Assembly: GCA_022747635.1 (NCBI GenBank) | Contig: JAKTNV010000089.1 | Span: 1,298,501-1,362,500 of the forward strand | Source: Hetaerina americana | Lineage: Eukaryota > Arthropoda > Insecta > Odonata > Calopterygidae | Reading direction: 5' to 3' | DNA length: 64,000 nucleotides | In this document: piece by piece, positions 23,601 through 50,900 of the stretch | Layout: each line of letters starts with the position of its first letter | Numbering within the stretch: position 1 is the stretch's first letter | Made by a program: the position numbers and the translations under genes | Notes under the pieces: generated by a model | The model's input: the letters and a program-made list of their open reading frames with translations, nothing else | Database searches by the model: none | Told to the model about the DNA's origin: nothing

Positions 23601-26600
23601 CAGCAATGCAACCTCGTACTCACATTCAGCAACGAACCCATTCTGGCTGCCGTAAAGATTTAGGATATGTTATTAAAGGATAGATGCAAACTCTGTCCTG
23701 GTCTTGTTGATGCTTAAGGACCTTACTTTGAAGAATTTTGAGGCATTGTCGCAATGTCTGAAATAAATCTATTTTTCCCAAACGTTTTTCGATACTTTTT
23801 ATAGAAACCTTGCTACGCCCCTTAGGCCACTCATCGTTATCTTTTTTTTTTTAGTTTTTATCAGAATGCCACCTGGCCTAGTACTGTAAATCCTCAGATT
23901 AACCTTAGGCTGACTGTCTAAAATTCATCATCATTGCTGCATCGAAATAGCATATCATAGTCGTAGGAACTGAGCGTTTAAGTGTCAATAAAACCTGGAT
24001 AGAGACAGAATTAGCTTTGAATTTGGAATGGTTTTCAAGTTAAAACTATGGCGATGGAGGGAGTATAGGAGTGCATTTTAATGCCTGAACAGTCTCTCTA
24101 AAAATGATGGCTTTTCCTGTAATACTAATTGCTCCAATATCTTTATTCTTTCTTTATTATTATTCTTTTTTTATATATTTTTTTTGCAGGTTCCCCTTAC
24201 CTTTCCCCATCCATTTGAAAAACCCTAACCCCCTCATCCCTTACCCTTTCCTCCTGGTGCTGCACCCCCTGCCACACACCTTCATGGTGGCTTGCAGGGT
24301 ATTGGTGTAGATGTAGATATAGATGAATATCCTTCAAAGATTTGATTCATTTGTTACTTCCACTTGGTAAATACTAGCCTCTCTTTTGGTTAGAATAATT
24401 TTTGCACAGAGGTTCCTAAATATTGAGCTCTTTAGGAGTTGTGTACTTTGGAGGCTCCCAGAGTTTTAAAATTATGGCTGACAAACTTTGGCACAAGTGT
24501 TAATCACCTAAATCTAATTTAAAAGTAAAAGCTAATATCATACATTATCTTTGATAATTACTACAACAATAGTAATTGAATATGATATAGAAGTAAAAGA
24601 TCTAAAAAAAATGAAAGAGAAAATGCAGCGACTAGTACATATATTTAAAATATTATAGAATCACTACCTTCTACATCTACATCTGATATGAAAATAAGAA
24701 AATAATTCTTACCTTGAAAATTCGAGCATCTAATTTGAAGCTGACAATCATAATTTGTGACCTTTCATTTTATTCACAGTTGTGGAGGTATTTTTTGCTG
24801 ATGGTGATCCAGACAAGCCGAAATATGTTGAGGTGGAACTTTGCCCGTGAGTAATTTGTTAACCAGCCATTAGATTCCAAATTTGGGAGTCGCACAAATC
24901 CAGACTAGAAAAAAAATGAATTTAACGTATTAATATAGTGAGCAATCATTTGATTGGAAATTGTACTTCATTAGTGTAAATCTAGTGGATTACACCTAAT
25001 GAATGAATGCCAAAGAAAATTTATTGCAAATCTATCATAGTATGCTTCCACTCTTAATTGGAATGCTTTTTTTATGCAAGTTGCCTCGTTTGAATAATGC
25101 CTAAACTATAATAAGCACCAACTGATATATTCTTTTGGATACCAATAATGCATGAAGTATGCAAAAAGCCAAGTGAAAAGTCATTTTTATGAATATATTT
25201 GTCAATGGTTTTAAACTCTCGTTTCTATCAATACCGGAATGAATGATAAAAAATAATATTTAAAATTGAAGAAGCAATTAATATACCCATAACACCATTG
25301 CTTTGATTTCTATAGCAAAAATATCAAAACTTGTAAGCTATATATTTGTTCGATTGTACATATATTTTCCCTTATATCTACATATATCCATATGAAATAT
25401 TCACTGCACTTCCTGCAAATATTCTTCCCTATCTGTGATGCTCCCAATCTTAAAGCACAAATCCCACCAAAACACTCCCTTTAATCAATTCTATAACATC
25501 TCTCCCATCTCCTGACACTCCACTCAAACTAATGACTACTAAAGTAGGCATACATATGCCTCTTAGATACTTAACATTTTCTGGGAATCAACATCAGGCA
25601 TTTAACACTCCACCCTCCACAATTTTCATTCCCTCCTACTCTCTCAAAACTTACCCTCCCAAACCCTACACTCCCAAACTCCCCCCCCCCCCCCTAAAAA
25701 TCCTATAAATTTTTCTGATGTCTTTTACAGGTGGGGGCAGCATTTGGTACTACTCCTCGATGGTGTTAAAAACTCTGTGCGCAAACTTCTCCCAATCGTG
25801 TTCACTGCATCCATAAATGGAAATCGCTGGAATGGTTCAGCCATCATACCGGCTAAATATTTCCCACCTAAGGTCACACGGTTCAATGGGTATGCCATCC
25901 ATGATGTCACCAGCATTGAGGGAGATCCCAGAAGATATGAAGCTCTCTTCCCTGTTCCCAGGGGGAAGTACGAAAATGCAGACTTGTGAGTTTCTATTGA
26001 GATTCAATTTGCATGCTTATCAATTAATTGATTTTAATGTATGTTTCTTAATGCTCAACAAATATTTTGGTTCACGAGGTAATTGTTTGAGCTTTGAGAT
26101 CTGCCCAGGGCTATGTTTACTGTGAGCCTGCCAAGGGTTGCACCCAAGAGCTATTAGTAAATAAATTTCTCCCCTCTCCTATAAATTTAAAAAGGTTCCC
26201 TTTTCTTTAAGTATTGGAATGGATATTTTCAAGTGTGTCCATTCTTGTATCTATCTTCCTGATTGAATGTTTTTTATTTCTGCTGCCTTTAATTAAACAA
26301 TTTTCATTTGTACTTCATGCTTTTGAGCTATGCAACACATTATTCCTCTTGCTTTCTTCTTCACACAAGAAGCATGCAGAGCAAAATTATGAGAAATAAT
26401 TATATTTCTAATCTAGTTGCCCTGATACAAGAAATGGCACTTTGAAATATGTATGCACTAAGATGAGCAATGTTGAAAATAACTGGTAAACATCTAGAAC
26501 ATTTGGTTAGCAAAATATGTAAAAGATCTCAGTAGAAAAAAATGTTATTTGTTGGACTCATTAACTTACAGGGTCCGTACAGTAAGTATCAGGACTGGTT

Positions 26601-27440
26601 CCAGAAATCAAAATTTATTGCAGTTATCATTACAATTACTTAATTATCTTGAGAATACATTCCTCCTGCTTCGATACACTTAGTTCAGCGCGTCTGCTAC
26701 TCGTCAAAATCCCACTGGAAGCCTGCCCAAGTTTAATGCAATACTTCACAGCGTAGCATTGCTCGACGGTTCGCTCCATGCTGGCGCGATGACACCACAA
26801 ACAATCATACGTCATAAAAAATCCACCTCCTGTCTCGATGCATGCCCGGAGGCGACTGAACTAAAGTGCAGCTGAGTGGTGGGGGACCCCTCTACCAAGC
26901 CGAATGGTCGGAACCCCATCTACAGCGAACCAGTCACGATACTTATTGTACGGACCCTGTACTGTGATCTAATGGGATACTAAATCAATCAGTCAAATTT
27001 TAAAGGTACTCTAAGTATCCCATAAAAGAGAGTCTATGAAGATTCAGGTGAAAGAGGCCTACCAATTTACACTCCAGACAAAACTGATTAGGAAGGAGTT
27101 CATTGTTATAGAGGATTCAAGGAAACGTTTAATGATTTCTTGCTTATCACTTATTCAGTTGCTCTTAGTGTGGTGGAAAAATTAAAATATTTAAGATATA
27201 TTTTACAGATAATGTATTAGCCGCATAGGCATTGATACAAATGTAATTATTACTAAAATTGACTGCTTTGACATATATCAATGTTTCCAATTCACTAATG
27301 TAATAATAATAATTTTACTCTCCATCAATTTCAGCCATCGCTTGGATTACTTTAAACCCCTAAACTTTGAGCTGCTGCAGCCAGGAAACAATGATGCTAG
27401 CATCTCCGATGCTTGGCCAAGCTCTTTGGCGAAGGCGTGA
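17614..27440 (+). CDS. C4orf33: Secreted UPF0462 (C4orf33-family) protein, paralog A
   Basis: Coding exons 17614-17615 (AT only), 20099-20170, 23057-23244, 24780-24846, 25731-25985 and 27335-27440 join in frame to 229 residues. The start codon is interrupted: AT|G. The first residues (MNTSFLILLLMVAFTVGQSD) form a classic signal peptide, absent from human C4orf33. The rest matches the family in order: TTWDDRPLDHDPVAVTL, DAPFFGVPG, GKPFDKLWEYE, EVFFADG, YVEVELCPWGQHLVLLLDG, PAKYFPPKVTRFNGYAIHD, RRYEALFPVP and FHRLDYFKPLNFELL. The family has no established biochemical function. I infer entry into the secretory pathway. An alternative leader exon may exist at 15303. Paralog B follows directly downstream on the same strand. 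Confidence 0.88.
18424..18530 (-). mobile_element. RTE-like LINE 3' end, diverged
   Basis: On the minus strand it reads GTAGGGTGCCACG...GCCCATCCAAAACC...CGGTAGG, corresponding to the 3' terminal block of the copies at 13190 and 34330. Located in paralog A intron 1. Confidence 0.6.
20099..20170 (+). CDS. C4orf33: Paralog A exon 2: signal peptide
   Basis: Begins with the G of the split ATG and encodes NTSFLILLLMVAFTVGQSDD. A hydrophobic core is followed by a polar TQNR stretch. Donor AACAG|GTGAGT, phase 2. Confidence 0.75.
21801..21938. repeat. Perfect 69-base tandem duplication
   Basis: Units 21801-21869 and 21870-21938 are identical by eye, beginning CTAGAGAAAG and ending AAAACGTTT. Located in an intron of paralog A. 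Confidence 0.9.
23057..23244 (+). CDS. C4orf33: Paralog A exon 3
   Basis: Enters in phase 2 and leaves in phase 1 (GAAG|GTGCGT). It encodes the N-terminal half of the domain, including VKVDAPFFG-like and KPFDKLWEYE motifs. Confidence 0.92.
24190..24330 (+). mobile_element. 3' tail of a jockey/CR1-like LINE
   Basis: The stretch TTCATGGTGGCTTGCAGGGT followed by TGTAGATGTAGATATAGATG is the kind of 3' end with TAGATG repeats seen in jockey/CR1-type elements, and it matches the tail of the remnant at 16769-16788. No coding part is attached. Confidence 0.5.
24780..24846 (+). CDS. C4orf33: Paralog A exon 4
   Basis: Acceptor TATTCACAG, donor TGCCC|GTGAGT, phases 1/2. Encodes VVEVFFADGDPDKPKYVEVE then LCP. 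Confidence 0.92.
25731..25985 (+). CDS. C4orf33: Paralog A exon 5
   Basis: Acceptor TCTTTTACAG, donor GACTT|GTGAGT, phases 2/2. Encodes GQHLVLLLDGVKN through RRYEALFPVPRGKYENADL, the most conserved part. The preceding intron contains a run of C residues at 25680-25694. Confidence 0.93.
26569..26959. mobile_element. Mariner-derived MITE (391 bp)
   Basis: Near-perfect inverted termini (CAGGGTCCGTACAGTAAGTA and its counterpart) are flanked by TA duplications at 26567-26568 and 26960-26961. Internal blocks such as GAATACATTCCTCC, CTTCACAGCGTAGC and AAAGTGCA match both ends of the mariner at 11759-12656, with most of the transposase region deleted. It lies in the last intron of paralog A. Confidence 0.88.
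27335..27440 (+). CDS. C4orf33: Paralog A exon 6 and stop
   Basis: Acceptor CAATTTCAG, entry phase 2. Encodes HRLDYFKPLNFELLQPG to SSLAKA, stop TGA at 27438-27440. Confidence 0.9.
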
Positions 27441-27598
27441 GTTGACTGACACCATTCATGTGCTTGTCTACCCCTCTGTGAATTATTCATTTCCACATGG
27501 TGTCCTGAATGTATTTTGGAGTTTTCAAGTCTAGTGTATGTTATTGTATTCTGTGATGTTACCTAAAGTGCATTGGCTCAGCTGGTCTCCAAATTTAC

Positions 27599-27604
27599 AA
27601 TAAA
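27599..27604 (+). terminator. Polyadenylation signal of paralog A
   Basis: AATAAA 158 bases after the stop codon, and before the next gene's first candidate exon at 28330. Confidence 0.6.
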
Positions 27605-28107
27605 CACATGAAATAAGTTTTTTGGAGGAATTAAATGTTGTATTTCTTATAAGAAATATGTTTTACTGAGGCTGGATTATAACAATATAAGTTATCAATT
27701 TAAAGCACATATCTTCAATACAATTGAGTTTGTATATGTTATACTGAAAAGGAATCAATATGATCATATAAGGCTTCCGGTTTTTAGAAGTAATCTACCA
27801 GTCAAAACTCAGTTGTAGTTGAAATTTGAATTAACTACACAGTATATGTTCTTTCAAGGAACTTGGCACTTCTTAGCACTGTCTAAAAAACATGTGCATT
27901 CTATTAAATCAATCTCTGGTTCAATGTACTTCTCCTTCCCTACATGTTTTTCTAAATACCTATTCATGGACTTAGCAGTGTCCCCCTAATCAAATAATAT
28001 GTGAATATAAAGAAAATTCTTCAAAAAAACAAGAGATATGTTTCTAAAATAAAGTTGAAGATCTAAAGTATAATTGTTAGACATGAATAGTAGCAGTGCA
28101 TCCAAAG

Positions 28108-28262
28108 TAATGAAGGGAGGAAGGAAGAATACAAAAATGAAGAGGGGCTGGTTGTAGAGTAGGATGTTGGGTTGTGCTTTGTTAGAAACAGACAAGAGAA
28201 TTATTTGGTTGCTGTGTCCATCCTAAACCTACCTTAACTAGTAGATTACCTATTATAATAAT
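28108..28262 (+). mobile_element. RTE-like LINE 3' end
   Basis: Starts GAAGGGAGGAAGGAAGAATA, continues with GAAGAGGGGCTGGTTGTAGA, TGTCCATCCTAAACCTACC and the hairpin CTAC...GTAG, and ends ATTATAATAATT. It corresponds to 13130-13292. It lies only 68 bases upstream of the candidate first exon of paralog B. Confidence 0.75.
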
Positions 28263-28329
28263 TCTAAGATGGCGAGAAGAAGGGAAGCTTTCAGCTCAAA
28301 AAAATTCAGAACTGTTCAACTGCATTTAA

Positions 28330-42115
<13,786 letters not shown>

Positions 42116-42170
42116 AATAATAAAAACAATCATAATTTTTTAAATAATGGTTATATATTTACATGTATAT

Positions 42171-42176
42171 AATAAA
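42171..42176 (+). terminator. Polyadenylation signal of paralog B
   Basis: AATAAA 56 bases after the stop codon. Confidence 0.6.
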
Positions 42177-44880
42177 TTTGTAAAACAATTTTGATCCTCC
42201 ATGGATGAAATATATGATCTCTTTCTGTCTTACATATTGTATGTATTCATTTCTATGCACAAGGTACTGGTTGTTTTTTAATACAAGAAGGTCACTTCTC
42301 GGCAATTGTAATTTCATTTGTGAATACTCTCCGGCACACCCATCGTCATCGATCCCTCAATTTGTAAAACCATTATGCCCTTTTCAAATAACAAAATCAT
42401 CCTGGGCAGTTCGTTGATTGATTGGCCTCTATGGGACCAAGGCAACAGCATCCATATAGCAACTGTTATGTGCAGGCCCCAGATATATATATATATATAC
42501 TGTACCAAAACGTTTTAAGATTTTGAATACATTCAATTTGATAACCATTTCTGGGCTCTTTCTATGCCCTTACGATTAGTCAATTCATATTTTAAAAAAA
42601 ACAGGATTGCTATTAATCAATCTGCTTATAAATATATTGAGTCCCAGCCGAACAGATGGCAAAGTACAGTACATTTTTTTTTCCAGTCAGGCACAGTTGA
42701 TTCGATAGTGTGTGCATATACTTTGTATACAGACCTTTTTTTATTAAAGGGGGGGAATCCCAAAAGGAAAAAAAAATATCCACATTGTCTCCAAGTGACC
42801 TAGTTTTTATCCCTTAGTTCAAACACACAAATTGAGTGAGCTGAGTATGATTATAAAAATATGCCATTTAATTCATCAACAAAAAGTTACCTAAAAGTTT
42901 GGATCAAATGCTCATTATTTGAGAAAGCGTTGGCCTGGTACTGTATGTACTTTTCAATTTCACCCATGAGATATGTGGGCCAAGGTATCATATGAGATAG
43001 CCAAGCCTTTACATCATTTCGGGACTGATGAATTGGTAAATGACCCAAACCATCTTTTAGACCAAACAACTAGAGAACAACAATAAACCTAAGGTAACCC
43101 TTCAAGTCCATTGCCTCCCATATACATATATACATGCATATATATATGTATATATCAATATAAATATATACGTATATAAATATTAGAGTATATACATATA
43201 TACATCTATGTATATACACGCATAAATGCATGCATATAAAAAGCACTCAAGTGTCATTTAAGTACCATATATATATAATCTACCTGGATCCCATTGGAAA
43301 ATCCAGCAAGAGAATGAGATATTCGGGCAATGTCAAAAACCTGTCACAAGGGTTTCCAAACACTGATGATCAAGTATTAAGGCATTTGTGCTAAATCAAT
43401 GACCTAAAACAACGTATAAAAAAACCAAAAATTTAAGTAAAGCACAAAAATAAAATGTTTCAGTTCTTGACAAAATTGCTCTTTTTCACAATAATGGATT
43501 TTTTTTTCAAAATCAGTCATTCAGGTTGGGCCTCAAAAAGAAAGTATTTTCACTGCCAAGGCACAACTAGTGCCCTGGATCAAGCATTTTGAAACAAACA
43601 CTGGATTTTTGTCGCAGTCAAATGTCATTGCATATTGCATGGCTAAATCACAAAGGCACAAGAGAAAAATACCTCTTCCCATATGCGGCACATCTGACAT
43701 GGTTCTTCTTAAGGATAACTGCACTGATGGAGGAGGGATTTGGTTCGTCATGTCAACTGCCCAATAAATACTCAAAAGCCAATAAATATGAATAAATAAC
43801 TAGGAGCTCTTTCCAAGCCTCCATGGATCATCAGACTTGTTCTAAATTTTTTTAAATAAAAAAATAGTTACCATGTATTGTGCATACACATATAATGTGA
43901 TCAACATAAAACTTCTTAAAATCCCTCAAAAATAATTTTCGGAGCATGAGAAAACAAAATTTTAAATGCTTAATGGCAACACCAGGATGTAACTAAGTGT
44001 CATACAATGAGGAACTTAATTCAAAATTCATGTAATTTGAGACACAGAGCAGAAAAAAATTTTGCACCCAGCAATCGAGCAAGAAGGGCCAAATAATCAA
44101 ATTTTCAGGGTCATTTGCATTTATTTCATGGAGGTCTTGGGAATAAATATTGAGCATTGCAAGTGTCATCGTACAATACCCCCTCCTCATCGACATTACA
44201 ACCCATTTCCCATGCCAAAACCAACCTTGTTAACGTGGTGGCACATTTCTGCCATGTGTATAAACCTATATAAATAATAACTTTTCTATTGACTCAGTCA
44301 AATTATGCACAGATGCATGCAGACACACACACACACACTCCCTCACGTCCATGCTGACACATTCACACGCTAACAGTTTTTATCTCATAATCCATTATGA
44401 CAATTCTTTCTTCAAAGTCATGCAATTGTCGAATGAATAAAAAAAGGAGTCAATTTGTAGTTCTCTCTCATGGCTAGGGTCTTGGTTCTTCTTCAACTCC
44501 CGTTACCAAATCACAGAACAGAATTATAAGATTGGTGTTTCTTGTAAAGCCACCTTGTTGGTGTTTCTCTGTACAGAGGTGATGCCGCATGCATCACCCA
44601 TCGAGGAGGGATGGATGACAAGTGGCACGGAGAGGTTTACTTCTTTTGCCTGGCACGGCATGGCTTTCACAGCACACCATTACAAGTCACGCCCAATCCA
44701 GCTCCCCCATCTGACATGTCAACATGGAACTCTCAATCAACACTACAGTTTTTTTTAATATGTACAAAAATATACAGAGCATTCTTTGTGATTGTGTTCA
44801 TTTATCCTTTTTCCTGAACTATCACCCCCTCACTCTCTCATCTGGTCACTCCAGTGGGGTTCACTGCAGTACATTAGGTA
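42177..44880. other. Convergent 3' region between paralog B and lilli
   Basis: Probably the lilli 3' UTR for much of its length; a minus-strand AATAAA lies at 44125-44120. Short TA microsatellites occur at 42483-42500 and 43120-43280 and an AC run at 44320-44338. No coding exon recognised. Confidence 0.45.
44120..44125 (-). terminator. Candidate polyadenylation signal for lilli
   Basis: AATAAA on the minus strand about 760 bases beyond the stop codon. Other AT-rich sites are possible. Confidence 0.35.
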
Positions 44881-44990
44881 CTATACACCTTTCAGCCTCC
44901 TTATCCCCAGTCGAACATAGTTTACCAGATGATGGAGAGAGCTGTGGAAGGTCAAAGGCCCATAACACTGGTCAAGTTCCATAAAGAATT
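44881..44990 (-). CDS. lilli: lilli terminal exon and stop
   Basis: Entry phase 1 at acceptor TTTCCCAG. Encodes [20 protein letters not shown] then [16 protein letters not shown], stop TAG at 44883-44881. Confidence 0.93.
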
Positions 44991-47900
44991 CTGGGAAAGA
45001 CAAAGAGCAGAGAGTCGAGGATTACACATCAGAACATCACTTTCACCACTAAGGGAATCTAGTTACACAGATTATGTACCAATTAACACATGATTAATTC
45101 AGAGATTAATGGAGAGGACTCTTTCTTTCAACATTTGTGCGATAAATGAATCTTTTCCTATCCAAATTGGATTCATGACATGCTTTTAATTGTTAACATG
45201 ATATAAATGTAACCTTAAAGCTGAACAGCTGTCTTTTTCCACAACATTCCAGTATTATCATTAATAATCTTTCTGAGGGGATAATCCATAGCCGAATAAA
45301 TCCTGTATTACTTAAAAGTTTTTAAAATTATTAATACTCATATGACACATAGTGAGGAAATTGATTGAAATTGGTGCACAAGCTGGGAGTACAAGTTACT
45401 GGGTGGGCAGTGAATTGGAAGCCTTCCCTGTTATGAGATTAACACTATTGCAGATAAGAAATTGATCCCTGAAAAACCTACAACTGGATGCTTTCATTCA
45501 TTATTTTATTAGTGATGACTGTTCTGAAACTCGTTGCCTGTAAGGTCACGAATAAACTGATTTGAATTCTGAATTATCCCAGCAAAAACAATTCATTGCG
45601 GTGACATACTGAAACATTTTGAAATTTTTTTTTTTTTACTTTTGAGTTTAATTCTCTTTCCCTTTATTAACATGATTGGTTTCAATTTTTTTTTCTGCTG
45701 AAAGAGCGTCAACTATTTTATAATATCCCAAGTCAGTTCTCATTCTAGGACCATGAACTTTGTTTTAGCCACCTCAGTGACAAACTAAACAAGGAGAACA
45801 GACTTAAGTTTGGAATATTGACAAAGCTTGAAAATCCTTCCTCCACCAAGGTTTGGAAAATGTGAAGATGATGTCGTCACTTTAACATTTCAGTGTTTCA
45901 AGGAGTGATAGACAACAAAAGAAGAGAAGTTAGAGACTAACCTCTCGAGTTCCCTTTGTAGACAAAGTTGTCTGCTTGTTCCCACAAGTCATGGCAGCTA
46001 AGCAGGTAGCTGAAATGTTGGTGTTGCTTTTGCATGGCACTGTGAACGCCAAGGGGCACTGACACGCAGGGCCCCATATTGGCCACCGGTGGTTGCTGGG
46101 GGGGCAGGCCCCCACCCAGGATCCCCGATGACGAAGATGCTGCTGCCTGATTGTGTGGATATGGCACCACCCCCTGCGGTGGGGGTGGGGGAGGTGTCCT
46201 GCCAACCCCATTCGGACCACACGTTCTACTGACACCCACCGCCAGCTCACCACTGCTGTACCCAGACGACTGACTGCCAACAGAACCCACCGACCCCGCT
46301 GGTGATGGTGTGGGCGACAGGGGGGAGGGAGTGCCAGTGGTACGGGAAGGGGCACCACCTCCACACTGTGCTGAGGCACACGAGACACCCGCCAAGTGAT
46401 GCCCCCCAGCCTGACCATTTGGAAGGTCTTGTAGGGGTTGCTGCAGTGTTGGTGGTGCAGTCATTGGTGGCTATGAATAGAAACAGTTGGGCACTTAAAA
46501 TAACATTTATTACAGTCAAGGCAGAACCACGTGAGGCCATAAGTGCAATGCACAATGATTACAGCCTGTTTTGCCACAGATAACATATGCACTACCTACA
46601 AAACATATGCATAATGCATTTTGCATAAATAATACATTTGGCCATTTTGGTGAGCAAACATAACTTTGCAAATTTTCTTTACAAAGAACACAAGGCAATT
46701 TTAAGGTCACCTACCGGTTACGGTAGGTTTTGGATGGACACAACTACCAAATAAATATCTCCTGACAAAAACAACCCATCACCCTACTTACAATGCAATA
46801 TACATACAATAGTAAAGGCAGAAGATAACATGTCACTTGAGGAATTAATCACGTTTGAAAAGAGCTGGCAAATCATTATTCTGGGAAAACACAGGTTTGA
46901 GTTTAGGTTGCACAGAGGGATCACATTGGATGTGATCAATTTATTACCTTTCCCCCTTATTTAATTTCCCAAAGGTTGGGGACTAATTATGCCTATCTTA
47001 CAGCTAGTGGGGAGCCAATACACCAATGTAGTAAAACAACTTGTTTCTAAGAATAAATAATCCCCAAGATGATCATTTGAGACATTTAACTATGGATTCC
47101 TAGACCTCTACCCTTCACCATGTGCATTGTGCAACTCTCCATAATAATTATCATGATTTTTTCTGTAGTTTGGAGGGTATTGTTTTTCGATATCAAATTA
47201 CAAGAGAGGAACTGAGTCAAATTTCAAAATTCTTTTTTCTGCGATTCCAATGTACATAGTTTCACAAGCTGTACCTTTCTTGGAGCACCTATATAAACAC
47301 ATCCAGTTAATCAAAACAATGAGGGGTAGAAATAAGGTAGAATGTGACTACCACTAAAGTGTTCATCAAATACTCATCTATTGGATCCACTGTAGAAAGA
47401 GCACAGAAGTTTGTTCAACAATTCACAATAACACTATTACATTTAGAAACAGATACCTCGTGCATGCCTTTCAACATCTTTACTCTTTATTTATCTCACG
47501 GTATCAAAGAATTAAAAATTTGAGAGTTACTTTAAATGAATGCCACTCATATCCCACGCATCAAAAGTCTAATAATCATTGGCCCACATTGATTTAAGCT
47601 TCGCAAACTTTTACTATCCCTCAAAATAGGTTAGCCTCATTAAACATAAGTTAATGCTCCGCTAACATGAGTCGCAATTAGCAATGTAAACATTCTGCAC
47701 ACACATGCCTCCATGCACTCAAACTATCCAATTTTGTGATTAGATGCACAGTCTTTGGTCACAATAATGATATTGCAAAACGAAATGAAGCATTTAATGC
47801 ATGTGTGAACATAAAGAAAGACACCACAGAGAATTTCATGCTCACCATAATGCTAGGCAATATACCTTTATTTCTCCCTTACCTTGTTAAGCTCTCATTA

Positions 47901-50900
47901 TCTCTCTTGCGGATAACATTCTCAGCTTTCCTTATAGATTTTACAGCTATTTAATTAACCCATGACTTGAAAAAACATCAGGAGAAATAACCAAGCACAC
48001 TCTAGGACACATCAATATATTTAGGCATAGTTATCAATAGGCATTAGCCATAGATAGCAAAAACTAAGAATTACCTTTTGCTGATATTCTGCTAAGATCT
48101 TTTGGTACTCCTTCACTTCATGCTTCTTCATTTTAAACAACTTGAGATGGAGGAGAGACTGACACCGAAGACTAAATCAAGGAGAAAAAACCAATTAGAC
48201 TCCACGTAAGAGCAATGCATGAAGTACGTTTCACACATGAAGTCTTCACTTGATCTTACATAATTGACAAAGAATAAAGCCATACCTTAATACTGCCAGC
48301 TTGTTGTCTATACTGCCTTGCTGAGAGTTATTTTGCTGGTTTCGGAATTTAGATGAGATATATCTGGAAACAAAAGAGTTAGTTATCTCAAGTGCTAAAG
48401 ACATTTGAAAATTACCCTAAAATTTTTCTGTTTAGGTTAATTTAATCTCTTTTTATGGTAACTTATCAAATAAACAACGCTACATGAGATTTAAGTATTG
48501 ACATTTATCTGATGGTTTTCTAAAACATTATTTTGCCACAATTACAAAAAAAATTATTTTTTATAGGATTTTAATTTGACCACTTATTTCACTTTATAGG
48601 ATCACATCTTCTCAACAAAAAGCTTCAGTACACCATTAACAGTTACTTTGTAACATAAATAGAAAATTGAAACATATATACTCAGGTTTTAACAAGTATA
48701 GCATTCATCTAAGTTTCACAACTAAATAATTTATTTCATCTTCAATTTCCAAAGCAACATATCCCATATCGAATGAAACTCATGGCAAATTTTCGGTGTT
48801 AAAAAACCAAGGCATAATGCAAACCATGGCACTGATGGGAACAAACACCAAATTAAAAAAAATTTTATTTCAATTGTGAAAAATTCTTTTGTAAGGAAAC
48901 CTTTTCCTTTTGGTGGATTATTAAAAAAATATGAATAACATAAACATAAGGGGCTAAAAAAAAGTTTCATAATTAGATATCTCACGTGGGAATAAACAAA
49001 TATACATACTTGATAAGGCTCAAAGTGTCCTTGTACATGGTGAACGCAGCTTTTTCTGTTATGCTTTCATGTTCCATAGCATTTCCTGTGAGGAGAAAGT
49101 ACAGCACTGCCTCCAGATACTGCATGGCTTGGGCTGTATGGTCAGTCTCACGATCTGCTCCATGCTTGAGTCTTTTCGCCTCAGTCAAGTACCTGTTCTG
49201 GTCCCTGAAGCAGAACATAAAATTTGGTTATCTACTGGAAATGTTCAAAGTTTTGCAAGAACACTGACTGACCATTCAAAAAAAATTATTGAGATTACAA
49301 ATCCCAAAATTTCAACCATGACACGTTACAGTAATAGCAAAAATATTTCAAAATTTAAAACAAAATTCATTCAATTTTGACTCTGTGATGATCAGAAACA
49401 GCCCAAAATATAATCCAAGCTAAATTTTGAATAAAGAAGTGCAGAAGAACATTTTACCTTTCTTGTAACTCTGGGAAGTCTTCCTCGGACCTTTCAAAAT
49501 ACGAATGATAAACCTTTTGGTACGGGAGTGATGCAGAGGTGCGATTGCTGTGGGAAGTGGTTGAATCCCTCCACATACTGTCGACACCCTCCTTGTTGCT
49601 AGATGAAGGCAGCACGTGAGGTGAGCAGTCCGGAAGATGAGACGGTGGTGTATGAGCCCTCGACTCCTCAGCCCACGGTACCTCAGGATCCGTGACACAA
49701 CTTAAACTGCCTTCCCGGTCATGGTTGGTGGATGGTGCATCTGTCGATGCGCTTGGCCGTGGTCCAAGTTCCATGAGGACCTGAGTTGAAGAAAAACAAA
49801 TGTTGAGAACGTTCTCCATTAGGTTCAGTTTTGGCATTAACAAGATGCACCATGGCAGACAGAAACGCTCTAAATGTGGCATGTATCTCAAAGCCTACCA
49901 CATCACCTTAATATTGATCAAACATTTTTACTTAAAAATTGCAAACATTTTAATATCCAGCTCCAAAAATTTCCCTAAAGCTAATTTTACCATTCTGTTA
50001 AGAATTATTACAATACACCATTATTTCAAAAACTAACTCTCATCATACCCTCAATGGCTGTCAAAAGCATAAGGAATTCAAATACTAACAACAAGTTATA
50101 CTGAATGCATTGCATTACAATGTCACATTGCAATTATACCATGTGAATGAAGCGTTTAAAAACACATGATTATCTACAAACTGTATTTGGTAAGCTGATT
50201 CAAAAACCAATGTTTTGTTAAGAACTGTTCAAAAAAAATTTTAAGACCAGAAGTCAAAACACGGACACTATTAATTAAATAGTATTTATTAATCCTTAAG
50301 GGCAGGTATTCCAAGAGAGATACATTAATATCAATGCAATCAACCTATATACAAGTGTAATTACTCATGAAACATTAAATATTAATCTCAATAAATGCTC
50401 AAAACTCAAAATTGAAGTTATTAAATCTGTAATAAATCATCTCTTGCTGAGTCAAACTCAACAGAGGGAAAACATACCTCATTTGAAATGTCTTAATTGT
50501 TTCTCAAAGGAAATCAGGGCATGTGAAAATTTTTTTAAAACTCTATGTTACTTCCAAATTCTTACATTACAATTACTCCTATGAAACTGTATATTTCCTA
50601 AGGCATTATTCACGATATTTAAAATATCCATAATTAAAACCTTAAGGGCCCTGTGACCAACAAACACTACTCCAACCTGAACACAAGCAATTTTACCACC
50701 AATTTTAGAAAAACAAAGCCAGCGAATGTGGATCGACACTGTCCTGCTTACCCGACTAGAGACCGTTGATGTGTTGTTATCCTCTGCCACTTCCTCACTC
50801 TTCCTCTTCTTAGCCCCTTCCGCATGGTGTGGAATGCCCAACGATGAAGACGAGTGATCCTGGTGTTTCCTCTTCCTTTCCCGCTCCTTGCGATGACTCC

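Noticed and set aside
42480..43280. Short direct-repeat-like AT arrays that could suggest CRISPR or satellite
   Set aside because: They are simple TA/TACATA microsatellites without unique spacers.
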